This document shows positions 1 to 8,013 of a stretch of 12,078 nucleotides of DNA, piece after piece. The stretch is from contig JABMQB010000463.1 of assembly GCA_013203525.1 (NCBI GenBank), positions 1 through 12,078 on the forward strand, written 5' to 3'. Each line of letters begins with the position of its first letter. Position 1 is the stretch's first letter. The stretch is from Mariniphaga sp. (GTDB lineage Bacteria > Bacteroidota > Bacteroidia > Bacteroidales > Prolixibacteraceae). The notes under the pieces were generated by a model. The model had not been told where the DNA came from, ran no database searches, and saw only the letters and a program-made list of their open reading frames with translations. The translations under genes and the position numbers were made by a program.

Positions 1-111
1 GGTAAAAGCAATGAAAAATTTGAAGGAAAAAGAAAATCGGGTGAATTTGGTTCGGGAAAGAAAAAGAAAAACCACGATAAATCTGACCGAAAGAAAAGAC
101 CACGGATATAA
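1..111 (+). CDS. 3' end of an unidentified gene with a strongly basic C-terminal tail (partial)
   Basis: The frame starting at base 1 is open for 36 codons and stops at TAA 109-111. The residues are dominated by Lys, Arg, Gly and Ser, with short runs such as GKKKKNHDK and DRKKRPRI at the extreme C terminus. Such disordered basic tails are common on RNA-binding proteins of Bacteroidota, for example DEAD-box RNA helicases or RluB-type pseudouridine synthases. No catalytic domain lies inside the window, so the family cannot be named. An intrinsic terminator about 20 bases after the stop supports this as a genuine gene end. The basic composition makes a random open frame less likely, but the call rests on only 36 codons. 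Confidence 0.6.
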   Translation, partial: GKSNEKFEGKRKSGEFGSGKKKKNHDKSDRKKRPRI

Positions 112-133
112 ATTCATAACAATATGTTAGTAG

Positions 134-170
134 ATCCGGTTTCTCATTGAAGCCGGATTTTTTATTTTTA
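134..170 (+). terminator. Rho-independent terminator after the partial upstream gene
   Basis: A 9-bp stem pairs ATCCGGTTT (134-142) with AAGCCGGAT (150-158), including one G-T pair, around a 7-nt loop. It is followed directly by a T-rich run at 158-169. It lies 22 bases after the stop codon at 111 and so closes the preceding plus-strand transcript. It also insulates the sigma-factor operon that starts at 284. Confidence 0.85.
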
Positions 171-250
171 AAAACCTTTATTTCAGCCTCTTCACTATAT
201 TCAAAAGAAATTATCTTTACAGATGTAATGAATATTAAAGTACTCCGTCT

Positions 251-258
251 TACTTTTG
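251..258 (+). promoter_or_regulatory. Candidate Bacteroidota -7 element upstream of the sigma-factor gene
   Basis: TACTTTTG at 251-258 matches the Bacteroidota housekeeping -7 consensus TAnnTTTG exactly. It lies 25 bases before the ATG at 284, which would leave a short 5' leader. I see no good TTTG-type -33 element at the expected distance upstream (around 225-232), so only half of the expected promoter is present. If the operon is autoregulated by its own ECF sigma, the true promoter could differ. Confidence 0.35.
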
Positions 259-283
259 AAACGAATATTAAGAATCAGGATTA

Positions 284-826
284 ATGGTGGCCAAAGACTT
301 TAAAACAAAAGTACTACCTGTAAGCAATAAACTTTTACGATTTGCATCGCATTTCCTCAAAGATGAGGATGAAGCACGGGATGCGGTTCAGGATGTATTT
401 TTAAAATTATGGCAAAAAAGAAATAACCTGGGTGAAATAGAAAATATAGAAGCATTTGCAATGCGTATGACACGTAACCGGTGCCTCGATATGATAAGAG
501 CCAGAAAGGTGGTTCCCATCAGCGAAGAAGTAGAACGCCAGATGAAGGAAGAAACCACCGATGTTCATTCAAAAGTTGAATTATCAGAGTCGGCAACAAT
601 TATTCGGAAATTGATTAACAAGCTGCCTGATTTACAAAGAACGGTAATGCACCTACGAGACATCGAACAATACACCTACGACGAAATTGCTGAAATTACC
701 GAGCTACAGATTAATGCTATCAGGGTTAACCTTTCGAGGGCCAGGAAGAAAGTGAGAGATGAATTTTTAAAAATCACCGATAATGGAAATCAAAGAAATA
801 AAATTATTACTGCAACAATATTTTAA
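284..826 (+). CDS. ECF-type RNA polymerase sigma factor (sigma-70 family)
   Basis: This is a 180-residue protein of typical ECF sigma size, with only regions 2 and 4. Region 2 covers about residues 10-77, with a region 2.2 core at EARDAVQDVFLKLW (30-43) and the MTRNRCLDMIR helix (62-72) in region 2.4. Region 4 covers about residues 105-160, with LPDLQRTVMHLRDIE, then YDEIAEIT and the recognition helix INAIRVNLSRARKKVR. It would direct RNA polymerase to a small regulon, probably for cell-envelope or stress functions. The ATG at 284 is chosen because it precedes the complete region 2. The last 44 nt overlap the next gene, which implies translational coupling to the presumed anti-sigma factor. 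The last ~15 residues, inside the overlap, look like an unstructured extension. The family call is secure; the regulon is unknown. Confidence 0.95.
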   Translation: MVAKDFKTKVLPVSNKLLRFASHFLKDEDEARDAVQDVFLKLWQKRNNLGEIENIEAFAMRMTRNRCLDMIRARKVVPISEEVERQMKEETTDVHSKVELSESATIIRKLINKLPDLQRTVMHLRDIEQYTYDEIAEITELQINAIRVNLSRARKKVRDEFLKITDNGNQRNKIITATIF

Positions 827-1346
827 TGGTGAATCTTCTGAGGAAGAAGAAAAAGCACTGAAAGAATATTTTAATTCGGAATATATCGCTGAAGAACTCA
901 GCGAATATAGAGAATTTTTTGGCGGTATTTCTGAGATATCACAAGAGTTGGAGGGATCTACAATTGAAGAAGATGTCATGGATTTTATCCTTGAACAGGA
1001 ACACATTGAAAAAACCAAATACAGAGGTTTGTGGAAAACTGTTACCGGAATTGCTGCTTCAATTATTATTGTTCTGGGAAGCTTACTTATTTATGAACAA
1101 CAAAGGGAACCATTTAAAGATACATTCAGCAATCAGGACGAAGCTTATGCTTATGCAGAAAAAACCCTGCAATATATATCTGGAAAATATAATTCAAGTT
1201 TAGCTCCTCTTTCAAAATCAAAAAAATACAACGAGGCACTTGCTGAACTGAATAAAGTACAGATTATTAATAATGCATCAAAGCCTTTGAGCAAAAGTGC
1301 CAGAACAATAAATAAAGGACTTAGTATTACAAAAAATATAAAATAA
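783..1346 (+). CDS. Putative membrane-anchored anti-sigma factor
   Basis: This 187-residue protein begins inside the sigma gene (44-nt overlap) in another frame. The acidic N-terminal domain (about 1-80) opens with KLLLQQYFNGESSEEEEKAL, the layout usual for cytoplasmic sigma-binding domains of Bacteroidota anti-sigma factors. One transmembrane helix lies at about residues 84-104 (TVTGIAASIIIVLGSLLIY). The segment after it (105-187) would be periplasmic. It contains an NQDEAYAYAEKTLQYISGKYN stretch (split here only by the loop boundary) resembling the post-membrane part of proteins often encoded beside DUF4252 genes, and ends in a basic Lys/Ser-rich tail. No FecR domain is seen, so a TonB-type FecR signalling partner is unlikely. 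The anti-sigma role is inferred from position, overlap, topology and N-terminal composition; I do not recognise a named family with certainty. Confidence 0.7.
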   Translation: MEIKEIKLLLQQYFNGESSEEEEKALKEYFNSEYIAEELSEYREFFGGISEISQELEGSTIEEDVMDFILEQEHIEKTKYRGLWKTVTGIAASIIIVLGSLLIYEQQREPFKDTFSNQDEAYAYAEKTLQYISGKYNSSLAPLSKSKKYNEALAELNKVQIINNASKPLSKSARTINKGLSITKNIK

Positions 1347-1373
1347 AAAATCACTTTTAAAAAAACGAATATC

Positions 1374-1886
1374 ATGAAAAAGTTAATTTTAATTTTAGCC
1401 ATAGTACTACCCATGGCAGTGCTGGCACAAAAAAGCCCGGTTGACAAATTGTTTGAAAAATATGCCAATCAAAAAGGATTTACAACAGTTAATATTTCAG
1501 GCAAACTTTTAGGTTTTGCCAGTCATATCGACACAGGTGATGAAGATGTTTCAGAAATGCTTTCAAACCTTAAAGGTATCAGAGTTTTATCAGTTGAGGA
1601 TAACGAATTAAACAAAAAAATCGACTTTTATGCTGAACTGGAAGATGATGGTTTTTTCAAAAACAACGATTATGAAGTACTAATGGAAGTAACCGAAGAA
1701 GATGAAATTGTTAGGTTTTTGGCGCGTGATGCCGGCAATAACCGTTTTTCTGAAATTTTACTAATTGTTGGTGGCGATGATAATGCGCTAATTAGTATTC
1801 GCGGATTAATTGATCCTGAAAATATTGGAAGAATTACCAAATCGCTGGATATCGGTGGAATTGATGATATTGATATTGATTTTTAA
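1374..1886 (+). CDS. DUF4252 domain-containing exported protein
   Basis: This is a 170-residue protein with a signal peptide at residues 1-18 (MKKLILILAIVLPMAVLA, then QK). The mature part matches the DUF4252 pattern as I know it: FEKYANQKGFTTVNISGKLL near the start, a LKGIRVLS strand, an FYAEL segment, then YEVLMEVTEEDEIVRFLAR and the signature ILLIVGGDDNALISIRGLID. The C terminus is acidic and Ile/Asp-rich. The family's molecular function is unknown. It is commonly encoded directly after an ECF sigma factor and its anti-sigma partner, as here, 27 nt downstream of the anti-sigma gene. It therefore probably belongs to the same operon and may be an envelope sensor, effector or regulon member. 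No lipobox cysteine is present, so the protein is periplasmic or exported rather than a lipoprotein. Confidence 0.9.
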   Translation: MKKLILILAIVLPMAVLAQKSPVDKLFEKYANQKGFTTVNISGKLLGFASHIDTGDEDVSEMLSNLKGIRVLSVEDNELNKKIDFYAELEDDGFFKNNDYEVLMEVTEEDEIVRFLARDAGNNRFSEILLIVGGDDNALISIRGLIDPENIGRITKSLDIGGIDDIDIDF

Positions 1887-1895
1887 AAATTGAAT

Positions 1896-1950
1896 TAAAA
1901 TGAAATAAAAAAACCAGGGTAATTTACCCTGGTTTTTTTATTTCATTTTA
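1896..1950. terminator. Bidirectional terminator: perfect inverted repeat with 27-bp arms between convergent genes
   Basis: Bases 1896-1922 pair perfectly with 1924-1950 around the single central base 1923. The GC-rich core AACCAGGGTAA is flanked by seven A on the left (1907-1913) and seven T on the right (1933-1939). On either strand this gives a stable hairpin followed by a U run. It begins 10 bases after the DUF4252 stop, and its right edge contains the stop codon (1948-1950) of the large minus-strand protease gene. It therefore probably terminates both convergent transcripts. The pairing continues through the A/T runs and beyond (1896-1906 with 1940-1950), longer than a minimal terminator needs. 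Confidence 0.9.
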
Positions 1951-4900
1951 TCTAACTATTAGTTTTCTTGTTAAATGTTTATCGCCATTTTCAATGATAA
2001 CAGAATAAATACCCTTACTAAATTTCTGTAATCCTACTTTTTCAATGTGCCGGTTTTCAAAAGCTTCACCGGTATTTAAAAATTGTGTTTTTCCATCCAT
2101 CGAAATTATTCTAATACGATACTCACCTTTAATATCCTGAAGTTCAATATTAACAAAATCATCAGCCGGATTTGAATAAACATTTACATTAAATGTTCCA
2201 GGTTGACCTGTTAAATCTTCAATACCAACCTGAACATCATCCTTAACAGACAGATCTAAGGTCACAACAGAATCACAGCCAAATTGGTTGGTTAAAATTT
2301 CAGTGTAAATTCCTGTAATTTTATAAACCATATTGCCAATTACAACACTATCACCTTCAAATATATCGACCAAAAGAAGAGTATCAGATGTCGGATTTAC
2401 CGTAAGACTCAAAATCACAACCGAATCGCAACCATGTTGATTTAAAAAGGTATGAGTATAAATACCGGAAACAGAATAATCAATTGCAGCAAACAAAACA
2501 GATTCACCTTCACAAATTGTTTCTTCAATAAGAGTTTCGTCAGGTTGTACTACCATTAAATGTAAAATCACAACTGAATCACAACTGTGTTGATTTGTAA
2601 ATGTGTGCATGTAAATTCCGGATTCTGAATAATCGATGTCCCCAAATGTTATTGATTCTCCCTCGCAAATTGTTTCTTCAATAACAGTCTCATCTGGTTG
2701 AATAACGGTTAGGTTCAGTACAACTATTGAATCACATCCTGACAGAGTGGTAAACACCGTATCATAAATCCCTGTTTCTTCATAAAGTATTCCTCCCATT
2801 TCATACTCAAATCCTTCACAAATTGTAATATCTAAAACAGTTTCGCTAACAGGATTAACAATTAAATCAAGAATAACGACTGAATCACAGCCAAATTGAT
2901 TTTCGTAAGTATGAACATATCTGCCTTTTGTACTATATATTTCACCGTCAAAGCGGATAATCTCACCTTCGCAAATTGTTTCCGTTAAAAGCACCTCTTC
3001 TGATGGATTAACTTGTAAGTCAAGAACAATTACCGAATCACATCCAAATTGATTTTCCATAGTATAATAAAAAATACCAGTTGAATCGTATCCTATATCA
3101 CCGATAAAATAACTTTCACCCTGGCAAATAGTTTCAAATAACATTGTATCGGAAACCGGATTTACTGTTAAATTGGTAGTTATTACTGAGTCGCATCCAA
3201 ACCTGCTAACAAGAATATCTTGATAAACACCACTGGTTTTATAAACTGAACTACCAACTACAATGCTATCGCCTTTACAAATTTTTCGGTTAAAATTAGA
3301 ATAAATAAGTGGTTTAAACCTCAGGCTAATACTAACAACCGAATCGCATCCAAATTGATTTGACAATACAGCACTATAATCACCATTCCATGACAATTCT
3401 CTATCACCCAACATATAACTATCTCCTTTACACAATTCCAGAACCAATGAAGTATCGTGAACCGGATTTACTATTAAATCGAGTGTTACCAGTGAATCAC
3501 AACCATATTGGGTAGAAAGTAAATTTTCATATATACCAGTTGTTTTATAACTATTTCCGCCAACAACTATACTGTCGCCATTACAAATATTTTCGGAAAT
3601 TAAAATGTCATATACAGGATGTACAATAAGATTAAGATTAACAACAGAATCGCATCCAAAACGGTTGGTAAAAACATTGGTATAGTTACCAGTTGATTTA
3701 TATACCGAAGATCCAATAGCTACACTATCGCCTTCACAAATCGCTATTTCAAGCAAGGTTTCTGAAACCGGCAATACTTCTAGATAAATTGTGATTACAG
3801 AATCGCAACCAAAAGCATTCTGTACTATTTCGGTAAAAATTCCTGATTCATCAAACTCGGTATTTCCTGCTTCAAAAATTTCTCCGGAACAGATTTCAGT
3901 TCTTATTATTGAATCAAGAACCGGAAGGATTACGAGGTCGAGTACAACCAAAGAATCGCAACCAAAACGGTTAGTAAATGTAACAGGATAAATTCCGGTT
4001 TCTTCGAATAAGAAATCCCCAATTGGGTATTCCAATCCCTGGCAAATTTCAGCATAAATTAAGTTGTCACTTACCGGATTAACGTTTAATTCCAAATCGA
4101 CAATTGAATCACAACCAAACTGGTTTTTAAAATAATCAGTATAAAAACCTTCAGATTTATACACTGAATTTCCGATAACAACACTATCGCCTTCGCAAAT
4201 TGTTTCTGATAAAAATATATGATGAACGGGATTCACTGTTAGATTAAGTGTAACTGTTGAATCGCACCCATATTGATTTTCAAAATGATTAATATAAATC
4301 CCCTCTTCTTTATACACAGAATTACCTATTGTAACACTTTCTCCTTCACATATGGTTTCTTCAATAATAGTAAAATGAACAGGATGGACTATCAAATTTA
4401 AAAATACCATGGAATCGCAATCATGCTGATTCACAAGAACATCAGAATACTCGCCTGTTTCATAATAAACAGAATTTCCGATTTGTACACTTTCGCCTTC
4501 ACAAATTTCCATATTTAGAATAGTATCCTGTAATGGATGCACTTCTAAATAAATTGTTGCATTATATAAACACCCCCCATCATTAACCAGTGTTCTTTTA
4601 TAAATCCCGGAAGTATGATAAGCAATATTTTCAAAGAAATATAAATCCCCCTCGCAAATTTCTTTAAAAATTACAGTATCACGAACCGGATATACCGTCA
4701 AATCAAGTGTAACAACTGAGTCGCACCCAAACCGATTTTCTAAAACCATCTCGTAAATCCCTGTTTCGTAAAAATCTTCATCTCCAACATAAAAAGATTC
4801 GCCTTCACAAATTGTTTCGGTTATTTCAATTTCATGCGTTGGATTTACTGTTAAATCAAGTGTAATTATTGAATCGCAACCCCATTGAGTTGTTAAAGTC

Positions 4901-7863
4901 ATTTCGTAAATACCAGTTGTATAAAATACTTCACCTCCAACTACTACACTATCTCCAGGACATATATTTTCCGTAAAGAATACTTCTTTACTACTTTTTA
5001 ACCGAAGGTCGAGAGTAACAATTGAATCGCATCCAAACTGGTTTTGAAAAGTGTGGGTATAAATTCCTGGAAAATTATATGCGTTATCTCCAAGAGTATA
5101 AAATTCACCCGGACAAATATCCTCTTCCAAGAAAGTTTCATTTACCGAATAAACGGTTAGATTTAATACTATTACCGAATCGCAACCAAATTGATCTTCG
5201 AAAACGATGTTGTAAACTCCTTGTTCGGTAAAAATATCTGGGCCAATTTGGACTTCATTTCCATCGCAAATTTCTTCGTAAATATATTCAATAAGCTGTT
5301 CCCGTACTTCAAGATGAAGGACAACCACAGAATCGCATCCAAACTGATTTTCAAATACACCATCATATATTCCTGGTTCTGAATAAAAGTTATCGCCTAA
5401 CTGAAAATAATCGCCATGGCAAATAATTTCATTTAGCTCGGTCAAATCATTTTCCAACACGGTTAAATTGAAAATAAGCACGGAATCACAACCATTGATA
5501 TCAGTATGTACAAATTCATATTCTCCTTGCTCGGTATAGTAAATTTCATTAAATAAGATATTTTCACCTTCACAAATTGTCTCATAAATTTCGGTTAAGC
5601 TTCCCGGACAATAATTAAATAAAGGCGTGTTAAATACATAAGTATTATCCTCCTCGTCTTCTTCAATAACCACATTCTGATAATCAATAATATATCCAAC
5701 ATAATACTGTCCTGCCGGTAATCCGGGTAAAACCAGGGCATTAATTATTTCCGCTTCAGCACCAGCTTGTCCTGAATTCAGAATTCCTACAAAATCATAA
5801 TCGATTCGATAATCGGATGTAGAAATAGATGGATCGGTTGATAAATAATAACCCACCCTACAAGCTGAAGAAGTTGAGTTCCCATTGTTAAGAACAGCTA
5901 ACTCAATACTAATAGTGTTTCCATTAATTAATAATCCATTTTCTCCATTTACATACGTTAAATTAGGAAGCGAATTAATTTCTACCTGAAGCCCTATATT
6001 TATAAAATCATTATCATCTTCGTTTGATTCGCTTACTGTTTCCAGATAATCAATAATATACCCAATATAATAACTTCCATTCGGCAAACCTGGAATTGTT
6101 GATATGTCCATATTATGACCAATATCAGTATAAAATCCGGAATTCAGGGAGCTTATTACATCAGTCCCAATTAAATAATCGGATGTTTCAACTATACTAT
6201 TTGTGGAAAGATAGTAACCAACTGTAAATGACCCTGCACTTGCATCTCCGCTATTTTGTACCTGCAAATCGATTTCAATATTCGTTCCGTTTACAACAAA
6301 ATTATTTTGCGAAGAATTAAACGTTAAATTCGGTTGAGGATCAGCAACATTGCCTAAAGTAAAATTAACCGTTGAACCACTTAATTCAATTCCCGAAATT
6401 TCAATCCCAGTCGATTGAGAAGTGTAAGTTTTAGAATTGGGATATGTAATATCATTAAATGTTGTATTGTTTGAAGAACCCGGGTAAACATCACCTGAAT
6501 CACCTCTATTGCTGTTATTATCAAGGTCATCATCTCCATCTGCTTCTTCAAGGTCAACAAGCTTATTCGATTCATTATCATTATCAGGTCGATTTGTATT
6601 GACATGAAAAATCGCCAGACCTGAACCTGGAAGGGATGCATTAAATCCTGTTTTATATTTATTTTCAAGAAGAAAGTATTCGTTAGAATTTTGTGTTTTG
6701 ATTTTATAACATTGAGTTGAAGTTGCTGAAGGCTGTAAACTGTAGCTGTGTTCGTAAGGTGCTGTAATTGGCCAGGGAATTACAGTTGGACTAATCCATC
6801 CCAAATCTTCACGGCACCAAGCCGACATCATTGCAGGAGTTCTCTCCTGATTTAACCAGGAACCCCCTGCCATTAAACACCAATTTCCAAGCCCTTCCGA
6901 AGAATCGTCAGTATCGTACAAATCTGGTAATCCTAAAGCATGTCCAAATTCATGGCAAAATACACCAATCCCTACCATGCCATACGACCTGGTTTCTGGT
7001 TGAATTATATATCCATAAATATCAACTTCATCATATTCGCGGCTATAACTACCACTAAGTACCCAGCTATGCGACCAAATGTAATCTTTTTGCGAGCCTT
7101 GCTCAGCTCCCGGCCCTGAATGTACCACCATTAAATTATCGACAGTTCCATTTTCATCATTATCATATAACGCAAAATTTACACCTGCTGCTTCCGCTGC
7201 ATCAACAGCTTCGGCAACCAACTCCCTTGCCACATCATCTCCATTATTATCGCCATAATATAAATAATCATGTTCGGCTTCGTACCATCCAAACACATCA
7301 ATATCAAGATTTAAATCATTATCAGAGTTTTCCTGATAATAATCACGCATCGAACCATTGCCGCCATAATTCGACTGATTCATCAAATTATCAAAACTTC
7401 CAACAGAATATGTTGAATTCAGGTCAGGATATTTAATCAAAAGCAATAAAACTTTTCGGTCACCGGAGGTCGGAAAAGCCTTTTCAATTGTCCCGGATTT
7501 TAAGACCTCCTGCGGTTCAATATATTGAGGTTTAATTCTTTTTGAGGTGTTTGTCAGATAGTTTAAATCCAAACTTTCACGTTCACTTAAATTTTTGGCT
7601 GAATATCCTGAAGGAATAAGTTCTCCATCCGTTCCTAATTCAGCATACTCATAAATTCCCTCTTCATTTTTCACAACAGTATAGCCATCTTCGGTAACAG
7701 AAAAATGGAATTTCTCGTCACCATAAGCAAAAAGGGTAAGTTTTGAACCATCTGCCTGATCAATTTCAATTGGGTATGGTGAGGCAGGAACGTACGAGAT
7801 CTGACCATTACTGATAAATCCTACCGCACAAAATAATATCCATAAAATCCGCTTCATACTCAT
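1948..7863 (-). CDS. Giant secreted M6-family metalloprotease with two CARDB-like domains, 22 tandem 51-residue modules and a T9SS sorting domain
   Basis: This is a 1971-residue extracellular endopeptidase. A signal peptide covers about residues 1-20, and Met3 is an equally good start. A pro-region at about 22-125 resembles those of M6 peptidases. The catalytic domain covers about 130-505 and has the M6 zinc motif HEFGHALGLPD (304-314; predicted ligands His304, His308, Asp314; catalytic Glu305), a likely Met-turn at CLMAGG (329-334) and Asp-rich, probably calcium-binding loops (DNDENG near 234; GDDDLDNN near 443). Two CARDB-like beta-sandwich domains follow (about 511-628 and 632-747). Residues 753-1874 are exactly 22 modules of 51 residues. 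The C-terminal 80 or so residues form a T9SS type A sorting domain, with SNPADD near 1897 and GIYSVIIENG near 1951. The protein is predicted to cross the outer membrane by T9SS and be released or surface-attached. Substrate is unknown. The modules resemble the ICEGESY...GCDS repeats seen in other large Bacteroidota surface proteins. Confidence 0.95.
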   Translation of the reverse strand: MSMKRILWILFCAVGFISNGQISYVPASPYPIEIDQADGSKLTLFAYGDEKFHFSVTEDGYTVVKNEEGIYEYAELGTDGELIPSGYSAKNLSERESLDLNYLTNTSKRIKPQYIEPQEVLKSGTIEKAFPTSGDRKVLLLLIKYPDLNSTYSVGSFDNLMNQSNYGGNGSMRDYYQENSDNDLNLDIDVFGWYEAEHDYLYYGDNNGDDVARELVAEAVDAAEAAGVNFALYDNDENGTVDNLMVVHSGPGAEQGSQKDYIWSHSWVLSGSYSREYDEVDIYGYIIQPETRSYGMVGIGVFCHEFGHALGLPDLYDTDDSSEGLGNWCLMAGGSWLNQERTPAMMSAWCREDLGWISPTVIPWPITAPYEHSYSLQPSATSTQCYKIKTQNSNEYFLLENKYKTGFNASLPGSGLAIFHVNTNRPDNDNESNKLVDLEEADGDDDLDNNSNRGDSGDVYPGSSNNTTFNDITYPNSKTYTSQSTGIEISGIELSGSTVNFTLGNVADPQPNLTFNSSQNNFVVNGTNIEIDLQVQNSGDASAGSFTVGYYLSTNSIVETSDYLIGTDVISSLNSGFYTDIGHNMDISTIPGLPNGSYYIGYIIDYLETVSESNEDDNDFINIGLQVEINSLPNLTYVNGENGLLINGNTISIELAVLNNGNSTSSACRVGYYLSTDPSISTSDYRIDYDFVGILNSGQAGAEAEIINALVLPGLPAGQYYVGYIIDYQNVVIEEDEEDNTYVFNTPLFNYCPGSLTEIYETICEGENILFNEIYYTEQGEYEFVHTDINGCDSVLIFNLTVLENDLTELNEIICHGDYFQLGDNFYSEPGIYDGVFENQFGCDSVVVLHLEVREQLIEYIYEEICDGNEVQIGPDIFTEQGVYNIVFEDQFGCDSVIVLNLTVYSVNETFLEEDICPGEFYTLGDNAYNFPGIYTHTFQNQFGCDSIVTLDLRLKSSKEVFFTENICPGDSVVVGGEVFYTTGIYEMTLTTQWGCDSIITLDLTVNPTHEIEITETICEGESFYVGDEDFYETGIYEMVLENRFGCDSVVTLDLTVYPVRDTVIFKEICEGDLYFFENIAYHTSGIYKRTLVNDGGCLYNATIYLEVHPLQDTILNMEICEGESVQIGNSVYYETGEYSDVLVNQHDCDSMVFLNLIVHPVHFTIIEETICEGESVTIGNSVYKEEGIYINHFENQYGCDSTVTLNLTVNPVHHIFLSETICEGDSVVIGNSVYKSEGFYTDYFKNQFGCDSIVDLELNVNPVSDNLIYAEICQGLEYPIGDFLFEETGIYPVTFTNRFGCDSLVVLDLVILPVLDSIIRTEICSGEIFEAGNTEFDESGIFTEIVQNAFGCDSVITIYLEVLPVSETLLEIAICEGDSVAIGSSVYKSTGNYTNVFTNRFGCDSVVNLNLIVHPVYDILISENICNGDSIVVGGNSYKTTGIYENLLSTQYGCDSLVTLDLIVNPVHDTSLVLELCKGDSYMLGDRELSWNGDYSAVLSNQFGCDSVVSISLRFKPLIYSNFNRKICKGDSIVVGSSVYKTSGVYQDILVSRFGCDSVITTNLTVNPVSDTMLFETICQGESYFIGDIGYDSTGIFYYTMENQFGCDSVIVLDLQVNPSEEVLLTETICEGEIIRFDGEIYSTKGRYVHTYENQFGCDSVVILDLIVNPVSETVLDITICEGFEYEMGGILYEETGIYDTVFTTLSGCDSIVVLNLTVIQPDETVIEETICEGESITFGDIDYSESGIYMHTFTNQHSCDSVVILHLMVVQPDETLIEETICEGESVLFAAIDYSVSGIYTHTFLNQHGCDSVVILSLTVNPTSDTLLLVDIFEGDSVVIGNMVYKITGIYTEILTNQFGCDSVVTLDLSVKDDVQVGIEDLTGQPGTFNVNVYSNPADDFVNIELQDIKGEYRIRIISMDGKTQFLNTGEAFENRHIEKVGLQKFSKGIYSVIIENGDKHLTRKLIVR
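2242..5607 (-). repeat. Coding tandem array: 22 modules of 153 bp (51 residues each, no indels)
   Basis: The array encodes residues 753-1874 of the M6 protease. Exactly 22 x 153 = 3366 bp fit between the second CARDB-like domain and the last 97 residues. Each module carries Cys at position 12 (usual context TICEGES), Gly at 20 (usual context IGN or VGD), a YxxTGIY turn at about 24-30, Cys at 40 in NQFGCDS, then a strand such as VVTLDLTVNP running into the next module. Modules differ widely in DNA sequence, so this is an old, selected protein repeat rather than a recent tandem expansion. Departures: module 7 (4537-4689) has GCLYNA instead of GCDS, and module 22 (2242-2394) has Phe instead of Cys at position 12. 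Modules 20 and 21 (2395-2700) look like the youngest pair. The likely role is a stalk or spacer, or a binding surface for glycan or protein; this is inference. Confidence 0.95.
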
Positions 7864-8013
7864 CCATTCATTAAAAATAACATTTTTATCTGGTATAAGT
7901 TTTAATAATTCCGTCAGTTTTAGAATTATAAAAATAACTTATCAACAAGCTATTTTTAATAAGGAAATCTCTGAATATGATGAGCAAAAACTCTTATTTG
8001 CTATTTATAAGAC

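Noticed and set aside
919..1203. 94-codon plus-strand frame inside the anti-sigma gene
   Set aside because: It lies wholly within the better supported 783-1346 frame and lacks any family resemblance.
3791..3991. Plus-strand open frames of 60-70 codons inside the repeat array (also 5022-5231 and 5191-5382)
   Set aside because: They are antisense to the modules and arise from the repeated composition of the array.
2242..5607. Regular repeats with about 153-bp spacing that could suggest a CRISPR or non-coding satellite array
   Set aside because: The repeats are in frame within one long open reading frame, diverge at synonymous positions and encode a conserved protein module. Repeat and spacer sizes do not fit CRISPR.
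2242..5607. Assignment of the modules to the SprB gliding-adhesin repeat
   Set aside because: SprB-type repeats are Gly/Thr/Tyr-rich (GGTPPYTYSW-like); these modules have a different Cys-containing signature.
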